Shown piece by piece: positions 1 to 8,979 of a stretch of 56,848 nt of DNA. Source of the stretch: Cyanophora paradoxa (Eukaryota > Glaucocystophyceae > Cyanophorales > Cyanophoraceae). Every line of letters begins with the position of its first letter. Position 1 is the stretch's first letter. The stretch covers positions 1 through 56,848 of the forward strand of contig QPMI01000316.1 in NCBI GenBank assembly GCA_004431415.1, read 5' to 3'. A program made the translations under genes and the position numbers. Below the pieces are notes generated by a model. The model saw nothing but the letters and a program-made list of their open reading frames with translations. It did no database searches and had not been told where the DNA came from.

Positions 1-452
1 GCGCTAACGTGCGCTCTACGGGTGTGCTTGCTTCCGGGCTCCGAGATTGGAGCTTGCGGGTTTGCTTCCGAAGTTCCTGCATGCGCATGCGCAAATCAAC
101 AAATTACGCAATTGTTTTATGCCCCCCCCCCTTCTCTCCCTCTACCCCCGCTTGTGGGCTCCAAAGGCTTCTTCTGCGGCGCGATCCCGGTGCCGCCTTG
201 GCATGGAGACAGCCTTGGCCGCTCCGCAGGATCTGTTAAGCTTCGACCTCTTTGACAGGTGCCAGCGCGCGGTTCTGACCTTTAGGCGGGTGCCGCAAAT
301 CTGACTTCGCCGCGTTCAGTTTCAGCGCAAATCAGGCGGAAGCAGACGCGAGAACGCACGGGAAGCAGGTGCGCCTTCTGGCTATCCCACGCGATGATCG
401 CCGTGCCGCGCCTCGTTCCTAGCGGCCCTGTGCTGAGTCGTGATCTGCGCAG
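1..452. other. 5' flank of the GARP gene, no gene seen
   Basis: This stretch lies upstream of the first supported start codon. It has a short C run near 122-131 and several short open frames with no family likeness. I see no tRNA, no clear TATA box and no repeat. It probably contains the promoter and 5' UTR of the gene beginning at 453. Confidence 0.4.
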
Positions 453-2701
453 ATGGATGCCTCAAAGGGCGATGACCGGACCGGCATGCATGACCATCTG
501 AATGCCGGCGACCTGGACGTCGTGTCCTTCTTCGGAAGTGATATCATGCCCGGCATTGCGCTGGACGCTGGCCATCCGATGGACATCCCATCTCCGTCGT
601 TTCTTCCTTCCATCGGAATCTCGGACGCTTTCAACAACCCGATCTTGAGCAGCTTCGGGTCTTTCAGCGATGGCGGCTACCTTGGGCAGGGGGCAGATGG
701 AAACCTCTGCATTGGAGGGCAGCACGCTGGCTCATCGGAGCTTGCAGCCGCAGCGCTGACGGACAGCGCGCTTCTGGGCGCAACGCACATGGGGTCGCTG
801 CCCGCCTCGTCGGCGGGAGCGCCCGCTCAAAGTTCCGATGAGGAGGATCTCGCAAAGTTGATGGTGCGTTTTTGTCGTTTGCAGGGGCCTCTTTGAATCG
901 GCACGCGTCTGATTCCCTCGCAGAGGGAGATCAAGCGCGCGCGACGTGCGGAGCCAGGCGCTGAGACGGAGCCCGTACAGCTGCACAACGATATGTCGGG
1001 CCCCTCTTTCTCCTTGGAGAAGCAGCTTCGCGTTCAGATGGAGCATCACAATCAGATCAATCTCGCCCAGCAGATTCTGCAGCTTCAGCAGCAACACCAG
1101 TGTGGATCTCAGCGATCGCCTCAAAACTCCAAAGCCGACAGTAGCATCGCAGCGCCGACTTCCGCTCTTGGCTTCTCGCAAGACTTGGAGAGCGGTGCTC
1201 CGCAATCCGAGGCGAAGGCTGCGCCGGAGTCGACGGCAAGTGTCATGTCGATGGTGCGCAACTCTATTCCGTATCTAGACCTTTTCTCGCAATGATTCCC
1301 CTTCTTTCAGCCCCAAGTCGACATCAAGAAAGAGTCGTTTGCCATGCAGCCGCCAGCCGCTCCGGCAGCTCTGAGCGGAGCGGGAGCGCGCAAGCCTTCA
1401 GTCTCGGGGAATCTGTCCATCACCGTTCCGTCGGGGCAGACATCGGCCGCGTTGCCATCGCCGAGCACCCCCGCCGCGCCTGCCACTCCGAGCGCCTCTT
1501 CTGCTTCGCTTCAACCCAAGCGCCGCTTGGTCTGGACACCAGAGCTGCACCAGCGCTTCGTTGCAGCGGTCAATATTCTCGGGGTTCACTGTGCGCTTCT
1601 GTCTACTACTTCACTCCCGAAGAATTCTTTTATGTCCTTTTCGCTGGATTGATGTCTCGTGCCCACAGGTGCTGCTCCGAAGGCTATTCTCCAGCTTATG
1701 AACATCGATGGCCTTACTGCTGAGCATGTCAAGAGCCACTTGCAGGTGCGCTCACGATTTCATTTCGCCCCCTTTCTCTTCAGCTCTAACACTCTTCTCA
1801 GAAATACCGAATGAACCTGAAGAAGAACGGGGGCCAGGACACCCTTTTCGACGGTGCGGAATTTAGTTCTGGCGCGGACACGAAGCCCAGCGCGGCGCTC
1901 AGCGAAGCATCGTCGTCCCCGGCCCCCAAGGAAGCCGCAGCCTCCAGCAGCGCAGTAGCCTCCAGTAGCGCAGCTGTTTCCAGCAGCACGGCGGCCTCCA
2001 GCAGCGCATCTGTTGAGAAATCGCCGGCAGAGATTGCGCGAGCACCTGCCACACGTTCTGGGCGGAGCGCGTCTCCAGATGGCTCGGCGACGCGGGATGG
2101 TTCTGACGCTTCGTCGAGTGCTAGGCGCACCACAGCCTCGCAGAGCCAGGAGCTCCAGCGCCATCTTAAGATGCAGGAGCGAACTCTTCAGCTCCAGATG
2201 CAGCTGCAAATGCAAATGCATTCTCAGCTTGCTCTGCAGCGCCAGCTTCAGGTTAGCATTTCGCAGCAGAAGGAGTTGCTGCAGAAGCAGATGCGGGAGC
2301 AACAGGTCAGCATTGTACACATCTTGATTTCCGCTTGCATCTCTGACTCCTCAACAGGAGCAGCTGCGCTTGCTCATGCAGGACCAGGAGGCTGCAGAGA
2401 AGAACAGCGAGCTTTCTTCCCCTGAAAGAGCAGAGCGCCGTGGCCAGGCTGAACGTTTGAAGGAGCTTCACATGGTGCTTGCAAAGTAAGTCTTTGATGA
2501 ACGTATGAGAGCATTTACACTTGCCCTGAAGACGATGGCAGGCGGATTGCCGAGCAGCAGCAGGAGGTAGCCAAGCAAGAGGACCAATTGAAGGCGCTTC
2601 TGGAGATTAGCGAAAAGAACGTTACACAGCTGGCAAAGCCGGATGTGTTCGCACTTCCCCAGCCATCGGTTGCTCGGAGCTCCTCCCCTGCCGTGCAATA
2701 G
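453..2701 (+). CDS. GARP-family (Golden2/ARR-B/PHR-like) transcription factor with Q-rich coiled coil
   Basis: Nuclear DNA-binding regulator. Phase-consistent exons: 453-863, 924-1253, 1311-1590, 1669-1745, 1802-2305, 2358-2485, 2542-2701, giving about 629 aa. Donors are mostly GTGCG-type. The GARP domain spans exons 3 to 5: it opens KRRLVWTPELHQRF, continues LGVHCAAPKAILQLM and ends EHVKSHLQKYR. The tryptophan, the PK turn and the SHLQKYR signature are the family hallmarks. The loop length resembles ARR-B/LUX proteins, while EHVKSHLQKYR and the following helix (MHSQLALQRQLQ) resemble the MYB-CC coiled coil of PHR1/PSR1 phosphate-starvation regulators. An IKKE motif before the domain could be a sumoylation site. 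A Ser/Ala tract follows the domain. Subfamily and any role in phosphate response are inference; GARP membership is secure. Confidence 0.88.
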
Positions 2702-3064
2702 CTATATTTGCTTCATTTACGCAGAACGATTCTTATTGCGAGGCAATATTGATGAAATATGCTCTCCATCAGTCTGTAAATTAGGTGTACTTGCAGTATT
2801 TAAAAAGAAACACTTTCGTTGTTGACCAGATACACTGGGGGTGGCATGGCATCATCAATTGCAGTGACTTTTCATCATCACTGAGACATCGAGGAATGTG
2901 CACGTGCACATTACCGGCCTGAGCCACACTGGGCAACTTTTGAACCTTTTTATATAATTACTAATATAAGTTATAAACATACTTGCAATTGGCCCTTACT
3001 GCAAAGCTCGAGAGCACCGCAAAGCTTGCAAAATCTGGAGCAGCCTTTTATGTTCAAGCTATAG
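2702..3064. other. Intergenic, relatively AT-rich, between convergent genes
   Basis: This gap separates the stop codons of the GARP gene (+) and the membrane-protein gene (-). It is much lower in GC than the coding DNA, with AT-rich stretches around 2945-2985. It presumably holds both 3' UTRs and transcription ends. I see no gene in it. Confidence 0.5.
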
Positions 3065-3802
3065 CTAGCGTTGCGGGGGCCTCGATGCAAAACGGTGGAC
3101 AGCCGGGACAGCAAAAACGAAAGCCAGGACTAGGGCAAGACTGGCAACGACTCCGAGTTTGATAGCACCATACGGAATATCATAGAACAGCTCCTCGAGC
3201 ACTGCAGAAAGTTCAGCAACCTCGAAATGATTCAGTAGATCGCGATCGGCTCACCGATGTTGAACTGGACGAAGTTAGGCGCTTTAGACTGGAAGCTCAC
3301 TCCTTCTGCCTCTACTTCAACACAAACGGTGTAGCTCAGGCCGCGAGGTAGAGAAAAGCCCTGGGTGCGCATAGCAGACAAATTCACAAGACAAACAAGA
3401 TGGAAATATAATGAGCAGAATATCACACCAGAATTTCGCCTAACGCGCCGGTCTTGAACATAAGTTTCTCCGTGTTGAAAAGCGATCGACGCAAGTCCTT
3501 CTCAGCGTCTCCAATCAACCGCAATGAGAATTTGCTCGGCATCTGCCTGGGGTCACGCGCTTGCACGCGCTGGGCAGCCAAAGACGCACGGTCGCAGGAT
3601 ATGATATGCGAACTTCGTAATGCGCATGGGGCCGGAGGGCCGTGAGGGCGAACAAGCGCCATCCGCCGTAGGTGATGCGCTGGAGCTGAGAATCGTTGAC
3701 CACCAGAGGAACGACCTCCGACTGATCGCTGACACACGCACAACCCACAGAAGCAACAAGAAGCGCCAGAGCGAGTGCCAATACGCTAGCGGCTGACCTC
3801 AT
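3065..3802 (-). CDS. Secretory type I membrane protein of unknown function
   Basis: Four exons on the minus strand (3590-3802, 3429-3542, 3255-3360, 3065-3201) join in phase to a 189-aa protein. Residues 1-22 form a signal peptide with a hydrophobic core (VLALALALLVASVGCAC). The middle is a compact lumenal region (HAHYEVRISYPAT, then FSLRL, then LSYTVCVEVEAEG) that looks beta-rich. A single membrane span (GVVASLALVLAFVFAVPAV) sits near the end, followed by a short basic tail with RPPQR. The ATG at 3802 is chosen because it directly precedes the signal peptide. The arrangement suggests an ER or Golgi protein with its bulk in the lumen. I recognise the general pattern from conserved eukaryotic proteins of unknown function but cannot name the family. 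Confidence 0.75.
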
Positions 3803-5002
3803 GCGAGCTGCTGAGGTTCACGCCAGCGCATCTTCCCTCCACTAAGCTATCAAGCACCAGCACGCCGGCAAGGGCCACACGAAAAGTGCAGGCGGCAGGC
3901 GCAGGCGGCAGGCGGCGGCGGCAGGCCAAAACTAAGGGTACACGAAACACCTCAGCCGACACCCTGCGGCGCTGCGCAGCATTGCGCCAACGAGAGTTGA
4001 TAAAGGAAGCGTGTGGAAGTCGCCTGGCCTTCTGGGGGGAGTACCGCCCATGCGAGCCGGGGGCGCCTTCGTGGCTGGGCCAGCGCACTCGGCCAGCCCC
4101 GTAGCTTTATTGCGCAGCGGCTTCTCAGGAGCACCGCCGTCTCTGGAGCGAAGATTTGCCGGTCGGCCGCATGCGCGGCGGGGCAAGATGCAGGCGAGAG
4201 CGCTGGAGCGCAGGCGGATGCAATTTAGATGGAGTCCAGCGTGCAAAACGCTCCACTGCGTTGCGCAAGACTCCGCAAAGCGCGAGCCGACCGCTGCGAG
4301 AGTCCACGTGAACTGTCGAATCCACGTGAACTGTGGCGTTCAACGGTTCTCGATGGTCAGGATCCCTGACCGCCGCCTAGGCTAGTCGAATTCACGTGAA
4401 CTGCGGCGTTTTATTCTCGAAATTTAAAGCAGCAGTGCAAACGATCGCGACGGCAGCCGAGCGGCGAGTCGAATCCACGTGAACTGTGGCGTTCTCGAAA
4501 AGCAGAAAAGCGAGGGCTAGGGGGGGGGGGGGGGTACTTGGCCTGAGTAAGAGCTGTACTTGGCATGAGTAAGAGCTGAGTAAGAGCAGCGTTCGAGCGC
4601 TGTTGAAGGTGCGACCCGCTCATGATCAATGACCTGCGACGACTGCGAGAGTGGGGTACGCCTATCACGAGGGAGTCGCGGCCACGATATCGATAATGGG
4701 GTCGCAGCCGCGACGAACCTCGCGAGGGGTACCCGCGGAGGCACTTTCCACTTGGCACTGTGACGCCTTTTGTCGCTTGCATCCCGGGTGTGCGTTCGGG
4801 CGCGGCGCCTTGTTGCACCGCGTTCATCACGGCTCTCTTCGCACCGCCGCCTCTGCGGTCCCCCGGGATTCTCTCCCTGACTCTCCCCCCTGATTCTCCG
4901 CCCCGGCGCACCGCCGCGCCTCGCGCGCGTTGCGACATTTTTATCTCTTCGGGTCACCCGCGCCGCCCGTGACACCGGCGCGCGGCGCGAGCGGGCGCGG
5001 GG
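3803..5002. other. Intergenic DNA upstream of the PHD gene
   Basis: I see no convincing gene between the signal-peptide protein and the PHD gene. The stretch contains a purine-rich GGCAGGCGGC tandem at about 3893-3925, the first CACGTG repeat cluster, and a run of about 15 G near 4520-4534. The G run is followed by two copies of a TACTTGGC-TGAGTAAGAGCTG segment. Long antisense open frames here are a by-product of high GC and lack family motifs. Confidence 0.45.
4302..4500. repeat. Interspersed CACGTG-core repeats, cluster 1
   Basis: Four copies of a motif close to TCGAATYCACGTGAACTG, usually followed by YGGCGTT, begin near 4302, 4321, 4391 and 4474. The core CACGTG is a perfect palindrome, and the best copies read TTCACGTGAA. 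The copies share flanking bases, so they are one short repeat family and not chance hexamers. Related copies lie at 5400-6125. A role as binding sites for a bHLH or bZIP factor, or as part of a mobile element, is possible but unproven. Confidence 0.75.
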
Positions 5003-5393
5003 ATGGGGCGCGGCCGCGGGCTCTGCCCCGTCTGTCGGCGCGCCCACGCGGCCGTCGACATGATCGGATGCGACAGGTGTGACGCGTGGGTGCACTACAG
5101 GTGCGCACGCCGCGCCCGCCGCTTGGCGTCTGTTCTGTTCTGCTCCTTCTGGTCCGCCCGTGTGCACGTGCTCTAATTTTCCGACTGTTCCGGCGCCCCC
5201 CCGCGCAGGTGCGCCGGCGTCCGCGACGACGCGCACGCGGATTCAATCGATTATTTGTGTCCGGCGTGCGCCGCCGGCGCGCGGCCCGCTCAAGTGTGCA
5301 ATCTCCCGCCCCGGTCGCCCGTGCCTTGCTTACCGCCCGGCCCAGCGCGCCGAGGCCGCGCAGCCGCCCAACGCCCCCGTGAGAAAACTCTAG
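5003..5393 (+). CDS. Mini PHD-finger protein
   Basis: Three exons (5003-5100, 5209-5293, 5364-5393) give a 70-aa protein that is almost only a PHD zinc finger. The zinc ligands are visible in order: CPVC, then MIGCDRCDAWVHYRCAGV split by the first intron, then YLCPAC. The WVH tryptophan before the fifth ligand is typical. PHD fingers read histone H3 tails in the nucleus. The first junction is strongly supported because it restores the C-x-G-V motif. The last exon and the stop are less sure. A further open stretch at 5639-5852 could belong to a longer isoform but does not join in phase to this model. The gene sits between two clusters of CACGTG repeats, so it could belong to a mobile element. 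The domain call is firm; the gene limits are not. Confidence 0.68.
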
Positions 5394-6346
5394 TCTGGCA
5401 AAATTTACGTGAATTCGGCTCTCGGACTCCGCACCGACCCGCGCCCCCCGTGAGAGTTCACGTGAAGCTAGAGAGTAGAGAGAGCTGAAAGCTAGAAATC
5501 ACGTGAATTCGGCTCTCGGACTTAGCCCCGCGAGCGTTCACGTGGGGCTAGAGATCTAGATCTAGAGCCCAAAGCTAGAAATCTCACGTAATTGGAGTTC
5601 ACGTGAATTCGCCTCTCGAACTCAGCTCCGCCCCGCAGGAACATCTTCCTGCGGTTGATCTCCGGCGTGGACGCGGGGCGCCGGCTGAAGCCCCTCCGAT
5701 TAGCCGCCCTGGGCCTGGCGTCGCCGACGGCGGCTGAGTACGCCGCCGCCGTGCGCACGGCCGCCGCGGCTTATCACGACCCGGCCGGCACCCCCGACCC
5801 GACCGGCGCCGCCACGTGCACCCGGCCGGTCGCCTCCGTCGTCTGTCAGTAGGGGGACCGCTCACCCCCCGTCAGCGGGCTCTGCTGCGAAAAGCGTTTA
5901 CGCGACACCCGCGGCTTAGCGCCTTGTAGGGACAGCGCCCCCCCTGGGGACCCAGTAGCTGCGCGCGACAAGTAGACCCGCGCTGCGGCTGCCCCTGTTT
6001 CCGTTGAGCCGACCGCTATTCAGCCAGGCCTCTGGCCGCAGTTCACGTGAATTCGACAAATAGACCCGCGCTGCGGCTGCCCCTGTTCAACGCGTACGGT
6101 TTCCGTTGAGCCGCAGTTCACGTGAATCAAGAATCACCCTGGCTTGATTCCAGGGGCCCAGCCAGACGTGCAGGCTCAACCGCGCAGACTCTCGCGTGCT
6201 GGTTCCTCGGTTTCCTCGGGCTCGCAAGCTTAAGCAGGTCGCCAGCTAAGCAGGAGTAGGGGGGGACAAGACAGGAGTACGTGAAACATTGAGCGCACGC
6301 CGACAGTACTAGTCTCACATGTACACAGACCTGTAGCTAGCAATCT
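5394..6346. other. Intergenic DNA between the PHD gene and the sensor kinase
   Basis: Apart from the CACGTG repeats, this gap contains an open stretch at 5639-5852 preceded by a good acceptor (CCGCCCCGCAG). It could encode about 70 residues (NIFLRLISGVDAGRRLK and onward, ending VVCQ). It has no family likeness and no phase-matching upstream exon, so I do not call it a gene. The region just before 6347 contains the presumed promoter of the sensor kinase. Confidence 0.4.
5400..6125. repeat. Interspersed CACGTG-core repeats, cluster 2, with a direct repeat
   Basis: About seven copies of a motif close to TTCACGTGAATTCG, often followed by GCTCTCGGACT, lie near 5403, 5456, 5499, 5534, 5600, 6042 and 6116. 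Inside the cluster a longer direct repeat occurs at about 5967-6015 and 6054-6113. Both copies begin TAGACCCGCGCTGCGG and run to a GTTTCCGTTGAGCCG segment, with a 12-nt insertion (AACGCGTACGGT or similar) in the second. The second copy ends in another TTCACGTGAA. The same motif family occurs at 4302-4500. Confidence 0.75.
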
Positions 6347-8576
6347 ATGGACGCGTTTCTAACACCGGCTACGGCGATGGCCGTCCGGAGCCTCCCCGTC
6401 GCACGGGTTGCCGTCGCACAGGCGCGGCTCGTGCGGCCTGCTCAGCTCAGTACGCGCCGGGCGCATCGTCCAGCCAGGCTCGCTTCTCGTCAGTCGCTCT
6501 TCCACAGCTCAGCCGGTCCAGCTCTCCTGCGGCCAGCTGCCGTTTTCTCGACCCCGAATATTCAGCCAGCTCTGGACCGGGGCACCGTCCTCCTGTCGCC
6601 GCCGTCCTCAGAGCTCAAGGCGCTCTGTGCGAGCCAGGCTGCACTAATCTGCCGAGCGATGGAGGCGGTGAGCAGCGCGGTCTACCTGGCACAGCAGTCG
6701 CGGAAGGGCTCGCTGGAGTTTGTGCAAGTGGCGAGCTTCCCCGACGACGATCTCCTCGCGCTGCCGAAGACGCTGCTGCCCACGAGCAGGTACTGCAGCG
6801 TTCCCTGCGGCTAGGCGCGCGCGCCGACGAGGGCGGCAGGATCCTCTCCGAATACCCGTTCGTGTCCTTCTCCGATCCGGACGCTTCCTTCGGGGTCGAG
6901 GGGATACGCATCGCCCCGCTGCTACACGCCGGCATTCTTCTCGGTGGGGCTGTTCCTGTCGGGCCCCCCTCGCTCCTCCGCGCTCTGCCGACGCGGCTGC
7001 CGCAGGCCTGCTCGTGGTGGCGCGCTCGAGCAGCCAGTGGCGGGCGGGGGACGAGCAGCAGCTGCAGGCCGCCGCCGAGACCCTAGCCATCGCCTGCGCT
7101 CTCGACCAGAAATCGCAGTGGCAGGAGCGCATCCGCTCCGAGCAGAACATGCTGATGGGCCAGTTCACCTCCGTGCTCTCCTCCATCCTCCAGCAGGCCC
7201 GCCGCCCGCCGGCGCCCCCGCTCGATGGCCTGCATCTGACGCCGGCCGCAGGCGAGGAGCCCGCTCACGGCCGTGCGGACGTTCGGCCAGATCCTGAAGA
7301 AGCGGGTGCGCGGCAAGGGGCGAGGGCGGGGTGCCCCCGGGGCGGCACGGGGCGACGGGGCGGGGCGGTGCAGCTGGGGGCGGGGGACCCGTCGCGGGAC
7401 CTGGCGGGGGACATCCTCGTGCAGACGGACCGTCTCCAGGAGCTCCTCCTCCGCCTCGACCAGGCCCGCCTCGCCCCGCACCGCCCCCGCCCCTTCCTCA
7501 CCGCCCCGCCCCGCCCCGCCCCGCAGGCCCTCGAATCCGCCTCCGATGAGGGCCCCACCCCCGCCCCCGCCCCCTCCCCGGCGCCGCAGCGCCTCCTTTC
7601 GCCGGCGCGGGGCTCCGACGCCTCCGCACCGCGGCTCCTCCCCGCCGCCGAGCCCCGCCGCCTCGAAATCCTCGAGTGAGGCCCCGCGCCCCGCCCCGCC
7701 CCCGCGCTGGCGCCGCAGCCGGCTCACCTCCCCGCAGCGTCCTCCGCCCCGTCCTCTCCTCGGTGCAGCCGGTGGCGGACACGCGGCGGCTCGCCCTAAC
7801 GGCCCTCTTCGACACCGAGCTGCCCCCGTCCGCGTGCGCCCGTCCGCCGCCCCCGCCCGCGCCCCGCGCGCCGCCCTCACCGCCACCCCAGGCCGACCCC
7901 ACCGGCCTCCGCGAGGCGAGCTCGCGCGCGAGCGGGGAGGCGGCGGCGGGCTGAGCGTGGGGGCAGGTGGTGGGCAGCGTGCTGGACAACGCCCTCAAGT
8001 ACACCCCGCCCGGCGGCTCCGTCCTCCTCCAGGCCCGCCCCGCCCGCCCCCGCCCGCCCCCGCGCCGCCCCGCCGAGGGGGCGGGCAGGTGAGGGCGGCC
8101 GGGGACCCCGGCGGGAGCGGGCGGCGCGGCGTGCTCTGCGTCGTCGCGGACGACGGGCCGGGCCTCCCCGACGACGACGAGGCGGCGGCGCCGGCCCGCC
8201 CCCTCTGCCCCGGCCCCGCCGCGCGGAGACGGCTGCGGGGGCGGCGGGCGGGCAGGGGCTCGGTCTCGCGGTCGCGAGGGAGCTCGTGGAGCTCATGGAG
8301 GGGCGCATCGACCTCCGCAGCCCCTGCCCCGACCACCTCCACCCCGCAACCGCCGCCGCTGGCGCCGCGCCTGCAGCCGCTCCCGCCGAGACAGCGTCCG
8401 ATGGCGAGGAGGAAGGCGCCGGCGACGCGCCCGCCGACCCCGGCGCCGCCCGCCCGCGGGGCCCGGGCGCCGGCGGAGACGCGTCGAGGTTCCCACTAGA
8501 CTCGGCCGCCTCCGCACGGGGCACCGCCGTCTCGATCTGGCTCCCCGAGTGGGTGGCTCCGAAAGATCCGATATAG
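6347..8576 (+). CDS. CSK: Chloroplast sensor kinase-like protein (CSK/Hik2 family) lacking the phospho-accepting histidine
   Basis: Eleven exons join in phase (6347-6789, 6840-6943, 7006-7196, 7252-7305, 7374-7463, 7527-7675, 7738-7831, 7892-7915, 7967-8032, 8089-8193, 8256-8576), giving about 546 aa. Residues 1-70 are rich in Arg, Ser and Ala with few acids, as in organelle transit peptides. A GAF-like region (ILSEYPF to GLLVVARSS) follows. The dimerisation helix reads LQQARSPLTAVRTFGQILKK, matching the CSK/Hik2 LHQLRNPLTALRTFGKLL pattern, with Gln where cyanobacterial Hik2 has the phosphorylated His. The ATPase is complete: N box VLDNALKYTP, G1 ADDGPGLPD, G2 GLGLAVAREL, C-terminal GTAVSIWLP. 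CSK links plastoquinone redox state to plastid transcription in plants. Six of ten introns need GC donors. Family call is firm; plastid location is inference. Confidence 0.85.
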
Positions 8577-8979
8577 TGTAATTGTCCCCTCGAACACGAA
8601 TCTTGAGCCGACGGCTGCGTGATCGACGGGTGGCTCGACTCCCGAGGTGGGTCCGCTAGCTATAGGCCTTTAGGGGTGGACCGACTCCCGCGCGGTGCAC
8701 ATGCACATGGCCCGATGACGGTCCGCAGGGGGTACCCTGGCGCCGGGGCCGCAGCGCGCTCCGTTTACTCGAAGTCGAGAGCGGGCGAGCACGCGTCAAA
8801 CGCGTACGCAGGCACGCCCCGTAGGCAGATCACCGAGGCGGCAGGCAGTGGACGCAGGCTGTCGTGCGTGCAGTTGCAGAGCATTGTTCATTGCAGAGCG
8901 TTGCAGAGCGTTCAGTTCGAGGTGTAGAGCGACAGATAGAACAATTCAGAGCATTGCAGCTGGCGGAGCGCGGCGGCGC
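8577..8979. other. Intergenic DNA upstream of UVSSA, no gene seen
   Basis: This gap separates the sensor kinase and the UVSSA-like gene, both on the plus strand. From about 8877 to 8960 it holds a degenerate tandem of GCAGAGCATTG and GCAGAGCGTT units. I see no coding exon with family likeness. It should contain the 3' end of the first gene and the promoter of the second. Confidence 0.4.

Noticed and set aside
4300-6130. CRISPR-like array of CACGTG repeats
   Set aside because: Spacing is irregular, the repeats are degenerate, no cas genes are present and the context is eukaryotic.
6790-6814. Short introns of 9 or 25 nt after the first sensor-kinase exon
   Set aside because: They are too short or out of phase. 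The 50-nt intron 6790-6839 joins in phase to ILSEYPF.
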